DNA from: Brevundimonas alba
GTDB lineage: Bacteria; Pseudomonadota; Alphaproteobacteria; Caulobacterales; Caulobacteraceae
Assembly (NCBI RefSeq): GCF_011927945.1
Contig: NZ_JAATJM010000001.1
Location: forward strand, 939,501 to 1,003,500
Direction: 5' to 3'
DNA length: 64,000 bases
The notes under the pieces were generated by a model that worked only from the letters and a program-made list of their open reading frames with translations, was not told where the DNA came from and did no database searches. Below are positions 56,652 to 64,000 of this stretch, piece after piece (the stretch's first letter is position 1; every line of letters begins with the position of its first letter). Made by a program: the position numbers and the translations under genes.

Positions 56652-57517
56652 CAGCTGGTCCCCACGCGGTGTGTGCGCCGCTCGTTCAGCACATTGATGA
56701 TCGCCGCCGCCGTCTCCTCGACCGAACGGCGGGTCACATCGATGACCGGCCAGCCGCGGCGTTCGAAGGCCCGGCGCGCCTTGACCGTCTCCTCGCGCAC
56801 CGCCTCGTGGTCGGTATAGGTCGAGGCCCGCCCGGCGTTCAGCCCGTCCAGCCGGTTGCGGCGGATCTGCACGAGCCGGTCCGGCGAGACGGTCAGGCCG
56901 ATGATCAGGGGGTTCTTGAGCGCTGTCAGTCGCTCGCCGTCCTCCTGTCCCGGCACCAGCGGCACATTGGCGGCGCGGATGCCGCGGTGGGCGAGATAGA
57001 TGCAGGTCGGCGTCTTGGAGGTGCGGCTGACCCCGCACAGCACCACATCAGCGCCCTCCAGCTGCTCGGTCGTGCCCTGGCCGTCGTCGTGCGCCATGGC
57101 GAAGTCGAGCGCGGCGATGCGGTTGAAATAGTCGGTGTCCAGCGCGTGCTGGGCCCCTACCCGGGTCGAGAGGGCGGCGCCGAGATAGCGCGACAGCGCG
57201 CCCACCAGAGGATCGAGCGCCGCGATCTGCGGCATATCCAGCCGCCGGCAGCCCTCCTCGAGCTGATCACGCAGTTCCCGGTCCACCAGGGTGTGCAGCA
57301 CCACGCCCGGCGAGGCCGCGATCTCCTCCAGCACCCGGTCCATCTGCTTGCCGGAGCGGACGAGGGCGTAGATGTGCTCGATCGGTATGACCCCGTCGAA
57401 CCGGGCCACCACCGCCTTGGCCATGGCGTTCAGCGTCTCGCCCGTGGAGTCCGAAACCAGATGGACGTGGAAATAGGTCGCCAGTCGGGAGACGCCGGCG
57501 GGTCGGACCGCGCTCAT
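56648..57517 (-). CDS. ppsR: PEP synthetase/pyruvate dikinase regulatory protein (PpsR, DUF299)
   Basis: This bifunctional kinase/phosphorylase controls PEP synthase or pyruvate phosphate dikinase by ADP-dependent phosphorylation. The 289-residue protein has HLVSDSTGETLNAMA and the P-loop GVSRTSKTPT (about 162-171). GGAG precedes ATG 57517. It is the first gene left of the putative origin, the position occupied by its homologue beside Cori in Caulobacter, and heads the maf-aroE-coaE-dnaQ run. Confidence 0.95.
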   Translation of the reverse strand: MSAVRPAGVSRLATYFHVHLVSDSTGETLNAMAKAVVARFDGVIPIEHIYALVRSGKQMDRVLEEIAASPGVVLHTLVDRELRDQLEEGCRRLDMPQIAALDPLVGALSRYLGAALSTRVGAQHALDTDYFNRIAALDFAMAHDDGQGTTEQLEGADVVLCGVSRTSKTPTCIYLAHRGIRAANVPLVPGQEDGERLTALKNPLIIGLTVSPDRLVQIRRNRLDGLNAGRASTYTDHEAVREETVKARRAFERRGWPVIDVTRRSVEETAAAIINVLNERRTHRVGTSW

Positions 57518-57731
57518 GAAGTCGGCTCCGGGGATGGACTCATAGGAAGCTGTCCATGGCGGCGAGACTCCTGTGGACGGGGCCGGGCGCCGATCGTCGC
57601 GGCCGGTGCGTCGATCTCTATAGCCGGGCGCGCCAGCCGCCGCGAGCGGGGATGAAAGTGGACGAGGGCGGGGGTCAATGGGCGAGTCATCCAGCGGCGT
57701 CTTCCCGCGCCGAGCCCGGGTGTGGACAGCC

Positions 57732-57746
57732 TTAACAACTCCTTAA
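57732..57746 (+). promoter_or_regulatory. CtrA box in the origin
   Basis: TTAACAACTCCTTAA, followed by C, is a perfect TTAA-N7-TTAA(C) site. It adjoins a DnaA-like TGTGGACAG ending 3 bp upstream, so CtrA and DnaA could compete here as in Cori. Confidence 0.8.
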
Positions 57747-57793
57747 CGGCGCCCATCCGCGTCCGCCCCCGCCAACGCCCTGAAGCCCGCCCG

Positions 57794-57808
57794 TTAAGGC
57801 CTCGTTAG
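57794..57808 (+). promoter_or_regulatory. Second CtrA box (one mismatch) in the origin
   Basis: TTAAGGCCTCGTTAG keeps the 7-bp spacing and has one change (TTAG for TTAA). It lies 47 bp after the perfect box. Confidence 0.6.
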
Positions 57809-58032
57809 GATTTGTCCCCGGTTTCACCAGCCCGGTGGACGCCCGTGGAAGACCGCCCGCCGCCTTGCGGAAAACCCGCCCGGCGGGGCCGGATCGAGCC
57901 TGCTTATCCCCGTCATCCCCGGCCCTGCCTTCTTCCTCCATTCTTCAAGAATATCTTTCATTGAAGGATTAGGGGGTGCGACACCGGCCCGGGCTTGAGC
58001 GGGACCCGGCCCCCCGGTAAGCCCGACATCAG

Positions 58033-59076
58033 ATGACCGTCTCCAACACCCCCCTGTTGCTCAAGGTTCTCGCCGGCGAGGCGACGCCGCGTCCACCGGT
58101 GTGGTTCATGCGCCAGGCGGGGCGGTATCTGCCCGAGTACAGGGCTCTGCGGGCGACGACCCCCGACTTCATCTCCTTCTGCCTCGATCCGGAAAAGGCC
58201 GCCGAGGCCACGCTGCAGCCGATGCGGCGGTTCGGCTTCGACGCCGCCATCGTCTTCGCCGACATCCTGCTTATCCCGCGAGCACTGGGGCAGGACGTCT
58301 GGTTCGAGGCGGGCGAGGGGCCGCGGCTGGGAACCCTGCCGCCGGTGGAGGCGATGCGCGATCAGACGGCGGACGCGGGCGAGGCCCTGAAACAGGTCGG
58401 TCAGACCCTGTCGATCGTGCGGGGACAGCTGGAGCCGCACCGGGCCCTGATCGGCTTTGCCGGGGCGCCGTGGACCGTGGCGACCTATATGCTGGACGGC
58501 GAGGCGCGGTCGATCGGCAAGGGGGAACGGGCGCAGGCCCGGACCTATGCCTATTCCGAGCCGGAGAAGGTCGCGGCCCTTCTCGACGTCCTCGTCGAGG
58601 CCACGGCGCATTATCTGAAGATGCAGGCCGACGCCGGGGCGCAGGTGCTGAAGATCTTCGAGAGTTGGGCCGAGGGTCTGCCCGAGGACCTGTTCGAAAG
58701 TCTGGTCCTGAAGCCGCATCAGGCGCTGGTGAAGCGGGTCAGGGAGTTGGGGGTGACTGTGCCCCTGATCGGCTTCCCGCGCGGGTCCGCAGCCCTGGCT
58801 GAGCGCTACGCCTCTGAGTGCGACGTGCAGGCTGTGGCGCTGGATACCGCCTGTCCGCTCGAGGTCGGGCGGCGGGTGCAGGCGATCAAGCCGATCCAGG
58901 GGGCGCTCGATCCTCTGCTGCTGCGCGCCGGCGGACTGATGCTGGACCGCAGGGTGGACCAACTGCTCGACGCCTGGGGGCAGGGGCCGTGGATCTTCAA
59001 TCTGGGCCACGGGATCCTGCCGGACGTGCCGATCGCCCATGTCGAGCAGGTGCTGAAACGGATCGGCGCCCAATGA
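58033..59076 (+). CDS. hemE: Uroporphyrinogen decarboxylase
   Basis: HemE decarboxylates uroporphyrinogen III to coproporphyrinogen III in heme synthesis. The 347-residue protein has RPPVWFMRQAGRYLPEYR, FADILLIPRALGQDVWF, FAGAPWTVATYMLDG, and GFPRGSAAL. It is the first gene right of the origin, as in Caulobacter, where its promoter lies inside Cori. The Shine-Dalgarno before ATG 58033 is weak. Its stop overlaps hemH by 4 bp. Confidence 0.97.
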   Translation: MTVSNTPLLLKVLAGEATPRPPVWFMRQAGRYLPEYRALRATTPDFISFCLDPEKAAEATLQPMRRFGFDAAIVFADILLIPRALGQDVWFEAGEGPRLGTLPPVEAMRDQTADAGEALKQVGQTLSIVRGQLEPHRALIGFAGAPWTVATYMLDGEARSIGKGERAQARTYAYSEPEKVAALLDVLVEATAHYLKMQADAGAQVLKIFESWAEGLPEDLFESLVLKPHQALVKRVRELGVTVPLIGFPRGSAALAERYASECDVQAVALDTACPLEVGRRVQAIKPIQGALDPLLLRAGGLMLDRRVDQLLDAWGQGPWIFNLGHGILPDVPIAHVEQVLKRIGAQ

Positions 59077-60131
59077 GGACGCTCGCCGGCCGCCGCATCG
59101 CCGTGGTGCTGTTCAATCTGGGCGGCCCGGATGATCAGGCCTCGGTGAAGCCCTTCCTGTTCAACCTGTTCAACGATCCGGCGATCATCGGGCTGCCCGG
59201 CCTGATCCGCCGGCCGCTGGCCCGGCGCATCTCCAGCCGTCGGGAAAAGATGGCCCAGGCCAACTACGCCCTGATGGGCGGCGGCTCGCCCCTGCTGCCT
59301 GAGACGCGGAAGCAGGCGGCGGCGCTCGAGGCGGCCTTGGCGCCGCGCCTGCCGGAGGACGAGGTCCGGACCTTTGTCGCCATGCGCTACTGGTCGCCCC
59401 TGACGGAGCAGACGGCGGCCGAGGTGGCGGCCTTCGGGCCGGACGAGATCGTGCTGCTGCCCCTGTATCCGCAGTTCTCCACCACCACGACGGAGTCGTC
59501 GCTGAAGCGCTGGAACGCCGTCTATGCGGGCTCCGGTGAGAGCCGCACCGTCTGCTGCTGGCCCGAGGCCTATGGCTGGGTCGACGCCCAGGCCGACGGG
59601 GTGCGGACCCAACTCGACAAGGCCGGGAGCCGCCCGGTGCGGGTGCTGTTCTCGGCTCACGGCATTCCGGAGAACCTCGTCCGTCGCAAGGGCGACCCCT
59701 ATCAGGAGCAGGTCGAGAGCACCGTCGCCGCGGTGGTGGGCCGTCTCACGGAGATGGGCCGGCCGGTCGACCATGCGATCTGCTACCAGAGCCGCGTCGG
59801 GCCGCTCAAATGGCTCGGCCCTTCCACGCCCGAGGCGCTGGAGCAGGCGGCGAAGGACGGCGTCGGCGTCGTGATCGTGCCGATCGCCTTCGTCTCCGAG
59901 CACGTCGAGACCCTGGTCGAGCTGGACATCGAATACGGCGAGCTGGCCCATACGCTCGGCGTCGCGCCCTATCTGCGCGTTCCGGCGGTCGGGACGACGC
60001 CCGCCTTCATCGACGCGCTGGCCGAGGCCGCCCTGCATGGCCTGTCGCGAACCGGCGTCGCCCCCTATGGTCCGGGTTGCAAGGGGGACTGGAAGGCCTG
60101 TCCCTGTCAGGCGGAGAGCCGGGCGCGATGA
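59073..60131 (+). CDS. hemH: Ferrochelatase with probable 2Fe-2S ligands
   Basis: HemH inserts Fe2+ into protoporphyrin IX. From ATG 59073 (ATGA overlap with hemE) it has 352 residues: VVLFNLGGPDD, FSAHGIPENLV with catalytic His, YQSRVGPLKWLGPST, and a Glu-containing EHVETLVELDIEY. The C-terminus carries C-x6-C-x-C (Cys336, 343, 345) plus Cys161/162 mid-chain, the same pattern as the Caulobacter ferrochelatase with a 2Fe-2S cluster. It overlaps hemJ by 4 bp. Confidence 0.96.
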   Translation: MRTLAGRRIAVVLFNLGGPDDQASVKPFLFNLFNDPAIIGLPGLIRRPLARRISSRREKMAQANYALMGGGSPLLPETRKQAAALEAALAPRLPEDEVRTFVAMRYWSPLTEQTAAEVAAFGPDEIVLLPLYPQFSTTTTESSLKRWNAVYAGSGESRTVCCWPEAYGWVDAQADGVRTQLDKAGSRPVRVLFSAHGIPENLVRRKGDPYQEQVESTVAAVVGRLTEMGRPVDHAICYQSRVGPLKWLGPSTPEALEQAAKDGVGVVIVPIAFVSEHVETLVELDIEYGELAHTLGVAPYLRVPAVGTTPAFIDALAEAALHGLSRTGVAPYGPGCKGDWKACPCQAESRAR

Positions 60132-60607
60132 GTTTCGACGCCTTCAACATCGTCCGTGGCCTGCATATCCTCGCGGTGATCGCATGGATGGCCGGGATGC
60201 TGTTCCTGCCCCGGCTGTTCGCCTACGACGCGGAACAGCAAGGCAAGGCCGAGCCGCTGAAGTCGGAGATGCAGTCCCTGTTGCGGGTCTGGCAGGGCCG
60301 TCTGCTCAAGATCATCATCAATCCGGCGATGACGGCGGCCTGGGTGTTCGGCGTCTGGATGATCCTGATCCATGTCTATGGCTATGGCGAGGGCTGGGCT
60401 TTCCTCGCCCGGCCGTGGATGGCGACCAAGCTGCTGGCGGTGGTGGCGCTCAGCGGCTGGCATGGCTTCCTGAGCGGCGAGCTCAGGAAAATTCAGGCCG
60501 GGACCTCGATCCGCACCAGCCGCTTCTGGCGCATGACCAACGAGATTCCGTTCCTGATCGCCATCGTCGCGGTGCTGTCGGTGACGACCGAGTGGACCTT
60601 CGGCTGA
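60128..60607 (+). CDS. hemJ: Protoporphyrinogen oxidase HemJ
   Basis: HemJ is the membrane protoporphyrinogen IX oxidase of bacteria lacking HemG/HemY. The 159-residue protein has four to five hydrophobic helices and the family residues in RGLHILAVIAWMAGMLFLPRLF, cited as HILAVIAWMAGMLFLPRLF (conserved His13), and ATKLLAVVALSGWHGFL. It completes hemE-hemH-hemJ with ATGA overlaps, so the last heme steps are made from one transcript. Confidence 0.92.
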   Translation: MSFDAFNIVRGLHILAVIAWMAGMLFLPRLFAYDAEQQGKAEPLKSEMQSLLRVWQGRLLKIIINPAMTAAWVFGVWMILIHVYGYGEGWAFLARPWMATKLLAVVALSGWHGFLSGELRKIQAGTSIRTSRFWRMTNEIPFLIAIVAVLSVTTEWTFG

Positions 60608-61100
60608 CCGGCTTTTGGCACTGTTTCGGAATTCGGGGCGCCAACCGTGCCAAACGGAATCCCTGATAAGAAACAACACCGTGGCTTGGATTCGGCGTGG
60701 TCTGCGATGCAAACCGTGCCAGATTATGTGAAATTCGGCCACTGAAGGCGCCGCTGGACGCCCGCGCCTGCTCCTGATTTTCAAAGACCTGACGTCGCTG
60801 TGGGACACCTCGTTTCGACATGGGGACGCGCCGAAAGCAGACAAGACCGGGCGAGGAATAAATTCCTTTCGCCCCCGCTTGCGAACCGCTCACGCTTGAC
60901 CTGATCGTCCCGGCGTGGTTTCGCTGGTCGCGAACCGATCCTGGCCTCGCCGGACGGTCCCTCTCTTACAGCGACGCCTGCCGGATCGACCCTGCGGGAC
61001 CCACGCCGCCCTCCCTGCCGGCCTCCGGGCCAACATCGCCAGCCGCTTCGACCCCGCCGTTTCGCGGGCGCTCCTGCGTGCACGCCTGAAGAAGAACACC
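60608..61100 (+). promoter_or_regulatory. Long leader/intergenic region before rho
   Basis: This 493-bp gap has no supported gene: the frame open upstream of rho from 60915 is not family-like. It contains an inverted repeat TTTGGCAC...GTGCCAAA (60614-60654), and AACCGTGCCA occurs twice (60643-60652 and 60712-60721). The middle (60650-60780) is richer in A and T and probably holds the rho promoter. rho leaders are known to serve autoregulation by Rho; a long leader fits that. Confidence 0.5.
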
Positions 61101-62516
61101 ATGACCGACGTCCGCGACACCGATCCCACCACACCCGAGACCGAGACGCTCGACGGCGACCTGCCGACCAATGAGGTCGCGGCCGCCGACCTGCCCATGG
61201 TCGATCAGGAGGCCGACGAAGACGAGGACGACGGCGAGCCGATCGTTCCGAACGGCCGCATCACCCTGGCGGAGCTGAACGAGAAGACGCCGGCCGATCT
61301 GGTCGCCTTCGCCGAGGGGTTGGAGATCGAGAACGCCTCCAACCTTCGCAAGCAGGATCTGCTGTTCGCCATCCTCAAGGCCCTGGCCGACGAGGAAGTG
61401 GAGATCATCGCCGACGGCGTGCTGGAAATCCTGCCGGACGGCTTCGGCTTCCTGCGCAGCCCGGACGCCAACTATCTTCCGGGTCCGGACGATGTCTACG
61501 TCTCGCCGTCGCAGATCCGCCGCTTCGGCCTGCGCTCGGGCGACACCATCCACGGCGCCGTGCGCGGCCCGCGCGAGGGCGAGCGCTATTTCGCCCTTCT
61601 CAAGGTCGACACGATCAATCTGGAAGACCCGGAAACGGTCAAGACCAAGGTCCTGTTCGACAACCTGACCCCGCTCTATCCCGAAGAGCGGCTGCACATG
61701 GAGATCCAGGATCCGACGCTGAAGGACCGCTCCGGCCGGGTGATCGACATCGTCGCCCCGCTCGGCAAGGGCCAGCGCTGCCTGATCGTCGCCCCCCCGC
61801 GGGTCGGCAAGACGGTGATGCTGCAGAACATCGCCAAGTCGATCGAGAAGAACCATCCGGAGGTCTTCCTCATCGTCCTGCTGATCGACGAGCGTCCGGA
61901 AGAGGTCACCGACATGCAGCGCACGGTGAAGGGGGAGGTGATCGCCTCGACCTTCGACGAGCCGGCGACCCGCCACGTCGCCGTCGCCGAAATGGTGATC
62001 GAAAAGGCCAAGCGGCTGGTCGAGCACAAGAAGGATGTCGTCATCCTGCTGGACTCGATCACCCGTCTGGGCCGCGCCTACAACGCCACTGTCCCGTCCT
62101 CGGGCAAGGTCCTGACCGGCGGTGTCGACGCCAACGCCTTGCAGCGGCCGAAGCGCTTCTTCGGCGCCGCGCGGAACGTGGAGCAGGGCGGTTCGCTGAC
62201 CATCATCGCCACCGCCCTGATCGACACCGGCTCGCGGATGGACGAGGTCATCTTCGAAGAGTTCAAGGGCACCGGTAACTCGGAAATCGTCCTGGACCGC
62301 AAGGTCGCCGACAAGCGGATCTTCCCGGCCATCGACGTGCTCAAGTCCGGCACCCGCAAGGAAGAGCTGACGACGCCGAAGGATCAGCTGGCCAAGACCT
62401 ACGTCCTGCGCCGCATCCTGAACCCGATGGGTCCGCAGGATGCGATCGAGTTCCTGATCGACAAGCTGCGCCAGTCCAAGAACAATGCGGACTTCTTCCA
62501 GTCGATGAACACCTGA
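61101..62516 (+). CDS. rho: Transcription termination factor Rho
   Basis: Rho is the hexameric RNA helicase that ends transcription. From ATG 61101 it has 471 residues: an acidic N-terminal extension (about 1-50, rich in Asp/Glu), the Rho_N helical part ([16 protein letters not shown]), the RNA-binding fold ([23 protein letters not shown], cited as [19 protein letters not shown]), Walker [12 protein letters not shown] and Walker [26 protein letters not shown] precedes the start. Confidence 0.98.
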   Translation: MTDVRDTDPTTPETETLDGDLPTNEVAAADLPMVDQEADEDEDDGEPIVPNGRITLAELNEKTPADLVAFAEGLEIENASNLRKQDLLFAILKALADEEVEIIADGVLEILPDGFGFLRSPDANYLPGPDDVYVSPSQIRRFGLRSGDTIHGAVRGPREGERYFALLKVDTINLEDPETVKTKVLFDNLTPLYPEERLHMEIQDPTLKDRSGRVIDIVAPLGKGQRCLIVAPPRVGKTVMLQNIAKSIEKNHPEVFLIVLLIDERPEEVTDMQRTVKGEVIASTFDEPATRHVAVAEMVIEKAKRLVEHKKDVVILLDSITRLGRAYNATVPSSGKVLTGGVDANALQRPKRFFGAARNVEQGGSLTIIATALIDTGSRMDEVIFEEFKGTGNSEIVLDRKVADKRIFPAIDVLKSGTRKEELTTPKDQLAKTYVLRRILNPMGPQDAIEFLIDKLRQSKNNADFFQSMNT

Positions 62517-62539
62517 GGACGGCGGCGCGGTAGGGTCGC

Positions 62540-62555
62540 TGTTTCACGTGAAACA
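62540..62555. other. parS: parS centromere site (ParB binding)
   Basis: TGTTTCACGTGAAACA is an exact match to the bacterial parS consensus and extends one base each side to an 18-bp perfect palindrome (62539-62556). ParB nucleates here to segregate the origin. It lies between rho and the DUF6489 gene, 4.5 kb from the putative origin. parAB are expected beyond the right edge, after mnmE and gid genes. Confidence 0.93.
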
Positions 62556-62566
62556 GGAGCGTCAGG

Positions 62567-62794
62567 ATGAAGGTCACTGTCGAGGTCGACTGCACACCCG
62601 CCGAGGCGCGCGCCTTCATGGGTCTGCCGGATGTCGAGCCACTGAACGATCATCTCGTATCGGAGATGAAGCGGCGGATGGACGAGAACATCACCGCCAT
62701 GCAGCCCGAAGAGCTGATGAAGACCTGGACCAGCTTCGGCCTTCAGGCGCAGGATCAGTTCCGCAAGCTGATGGAAGCGGCGGTCAAGCCGTGA
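62567..62794 (+). CDS. DUF6489 family protein
   Basis: The 75-residue protein (MKVTVEVDCTPAEARAFMGLPDVEPLND, cited as VEVDCTPAEARAFMGLPD; then AMQPEELMKTWTSFGLQAQDQ) matches small alphaproteobacterial proteins grouped as DUF6489. It reads like a short beta strand plus helices and resembles phasin-like or polyhydroxyalkanoate-associated small proteins only in size. CAGGAGCG precedes ATG 62567, and parS sits in its leader. Function unknown. Confidence 0.8.
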   Translation: MKVTVEVDCTPAEARAFMGLPDVEPLNDHLVSEMKRRMDENITAMQPEELMKTWTSFGLQAQDQFRKLMEAAVKP

Positions 62795-62804
62795 ACTTCG
62801 CCGT

Positions 62805-62929
62805 CTCCTCCCCCTGCGGGGGAGGGGGACCATCCGAAGGATGGTGGAGGGGTGAATCCCCAACGCTGTCGGATGCCGTTTCGCCCCTCCACCGCTTCGC
62901 GGTCCCCCTCCCCATTTCATGGGGAGGAG
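62805..62929. repeat. Intergenic inverted repeat before mnmE
   Basis: Ends CTCCTCCCC/GGGGAGGAG and inner blocks GGGGGACC/GGTCCCCC and GGTGGAGGGG/CCCCTCCACC pair across 125 bp, with a smaller hairpin in each half. Elements of this look are frequent between genes in Caulobacterales. It lies between the DUF6489 stop and the mnmE start, supplying the mnmE ribosome site (GGGGAGGAG) at its end. Confidence 0.7.
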
Positions 62930-62933
62930 ACAG

Positions 62934-64000
62934 GTGACCGCCGACACCATCTTCGCGCTGGCCACGCCTCCGGGGCGGGGGGCCATCGCCATCATCCGGC
63001 TGTCGGGACCCGGGACGGACGCCGCTTTGACCGCGCTCGGCGCCGGGGGGCTGAAGCCGCGCATGGCGTCCCTCCGCGATCTAACCTTCGACGGCCGCGT
63101 GCTCGATCAGGCCCTCGTCCTCCGCTTCCCTGCGCCGAACTCCTACACCGGCGAGGACTGCGCGGAGCTGCATCTGCATGGCGGCCGGGCCGTGGTCGAG
63201 GCCGTCGGCGAAGCGCTGGTCGCTCTCGGCCTGCGTCCCGCGGAGTCCGGCGAATTCACCCGCCGCGCCTTCGAGAACGGGCGGATGGATCTGGCCCAGG
63301 CCGAGGCCGTGGCGGACCTGATCGACGCCGAGACCACGGCCCAGGCCGCGCAGGCGCTGGGGCAGCTGGACGGGGCTCTGTCCGAGACCTATTCCGGATT
63401 CCGCCGGGACCTGCTCAAGGCGCTCGCGCTGGTCGAGGCCGAAATCGACTTCCCGGACGAGGAGGTGCCTGACAATCTCGCCAGCACCGGCGGCCCCGTC
63501 CTCGACGGCCTGATCGCGGATCTCAAGGCGGCGCTCGCCGATGCCCGTCGTGGCGAGCGAGTGCGCGAGGGTTACCGCATCGTCCTCATTGGCGAGACCA
63601 ACGCCGGCAAGTCGTCGCTGTTCAATGCGCTGGTCGCGCGCGAGGCGGCCATTGTAACGCCGATCGCCGGCACGACCCGCGATGTGCTCGACGCCGACCT
63701 CATCATCGGCGGCTATGCGGTGACCCTGTCCGATACCGCGGGCCTCCGGGAAAGCGAGGATCCCATCGAGGCCGAGGGCGTGCGCCGGGCCCGGGCGCGG
63801 GCGGAGCAGGCGGACCTGCGAATATGGGTCCGCGCGCCCGGCGATCCGGAAGGACCGGCCGCAGCCTACGCCGGCCCCGACGATCTTCTGGTGCTCACGA
63901 AGGCCGACGTCAGTCGGCCCGATGCGACGCCGGATCGCGAGTCGCTGGTGATCAGCACCATGACGGGGGAGGGTCTGTCAGCTCTCCACAGCTGGCTGTC
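62934..64000 (+). CDS. mnmE: tRNA uridine-5-carboxymethylaminomethyl GTPase MnmE, 3' partial
   Basis: MnmE with MnmG modifies wobble U34 of tRNAs. GTG 62934 follows GGGGAGGAG; 355 codons are visible before the window ends, out of about 440-450. The N-terminal folate-binding domain ([21 protein letters not shown], cited as [44 protein letters not shown]) and the G domain with [14 protein letters not shown], the TTRDV switch and SDTAGLRE are present. The C-terminal helices and terminal Cys lie outside. In Caulobacter gidA, gidB, parA and parB follow. Confidence 0.96.
   Translation, partial: MTADTIFALATPPGRGAIAIIRLSGPGTDAALTALGAGGLKPRMASLRDLTFDGRVLDQALVLRFPAPNSYTGEDCAELHLHGGRAVVEAVGEALVALGLRPAESGEFTRRAFENGRMDLAQAEAVADLIDAETTAQAAQALGQLDGALSETYSGFRRDLLKALALVEAEIDFPDEEVPDNLASTGGPVLDGLIADLKAALADARRGERVREGYRIVLIGETNAGKSSLFNALVAREAAIVTPIAGTTRDVLDADLIIGGYAVTLSDTAGLRESEDPIEAEGVRRARARAEQADLRIWVRAPGDPEGPAAAYAGPDDLLVLTKADVSRPDATPDRESLVISTMTGEGLSALHSWL

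Larger units (their letters stand above)
57518..58032. other. oriC: Putative chromosomal replication origin (Cori-type)
   Basis: The 515-bp gap between ppsR and hemE matches the site of Caulobacter Cori. It holds a perfect CtrA box and a near-perfect one, DnaA-box-like sequences at 57572 (TGTGGACGG), 57721 (TGTGGACAG) and 57904 (TTATCCCCG), and GAnTC sites at 57537, 57566 and 57684. An AT-richer patch at about 57938-57972, standing out in GC-rich DNA, is a candidate unwinding element. Genes diverge on both sides. No protein-coding frame in it is credible. Confidence 0.85.

Noticed and set aside
60704..60722. Sigma-54-like TGGCACG...TTGCA on the minus strand before rho
   Set aside because: The GG-to-GC spacing is 8 instead of 10 bases, so it cannot act as a -24/-12 promoter.
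60915..61100. 62-codon N-terminal extension of Rho
   Set aside because: The Arg/Pro-rich translation is not Rho-like; ATG 61101 has a purine-rich site and gives the family length.

Overview
The window is high-GC chromosomal DNA from an alphaproteobacterium of the order Caulobacterales, most likely a Brevundimonas- or Caulobacter-like organism. The strongest clues are a Caulobacter-type replication origin between ppsR and hemE (about 57.5-58.0 kb), with CtrA boxes of the TTAA-N7-TTAA type and GAnTC (CcrM) sites, and a parS palindrome 4.5 kb away between rho and mnmE. Supporting clues are alphaproteobacterial LexA boxes (GTTC-N7-GTTC), an MmcB repair protein, a 180-kDa-class NAD-glutamate dehydrogenase (GdhZ type) and a ferrochelatase with the C-terminal Cys pattern of the Caulobacter iron-sulfur enzyme. 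Genus-level naming is inference. I see no rRNA, tRNA, CRISPR array, intact insertion sequence or prophage.

Left part (0-30 kb, mixed strands). A 5'-truncated M3 peptidase and an UrcA-family protein come first, then ffh, rpsP (S16 with a long Ala/Glu tail) and rimM. Next are small unknowns (DUF3597, KTSC, a lipoprotein), an acyltransferase, a CHAP amidase, a CorA transporter, a COG3650-like lipoprotein, SOS-type mmcB, and an hslV-[exported NTF2-like gene]-hslU cluster facing a BLUF photoreceptor gene. A ThiF-like enzyme, a Tat-exported S9 peptidase, a 2-hydroxyacid dehydrogenase and an SH3 protein lead to fabA-fabB-fabI (unsaturated fatty acid synthesis). The stress block is rph, hrcA-grpE and dnaK-dnaJ (sigma-32-like promoter before dnaK), followed by dapB.

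Middle (30-53 kb, mostly minus strand). coaBC-dut faces a lipoprotein gene with a toxin-like module behind a candidate LexA box. Then follow a PraR-like regulator, lnt, an overlapping miaB-phoH-ybeY-lnt run, fur, tsaB-rimI, two more XRE regulators (one with a degenerate LexA/CI-like C-terminus), a NifU-like protein and a universal stress protein. gdhZ, an outer-membrane barrel, an AI-2E transporter and a HerA-like ATPase come next. A 0.75-kb non-coding stretch with a large inverted repeat precedes mltA.

Origin region (52.5-64 kb). On the left, timA-mltA and ppsR-maf-aroE-coaE-dnaQ run leftward, most with 4-bp start/stop overlaps. On the right, hemE-hemH-hemJ, rho, a DUF6489 gene and mnmE (cut by the window end) run rightward. 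secB is the one plus-strand gene in the left arm near the origin. Transcription therefore mostly diverges from the putative origin, as expected for leading-strand genes. The sites suggest that replication initiation (DnaA/CtrA/CcrM), segregation (ParB-parS), heme synthesis and Rho are packed together here as in Caulobacter.
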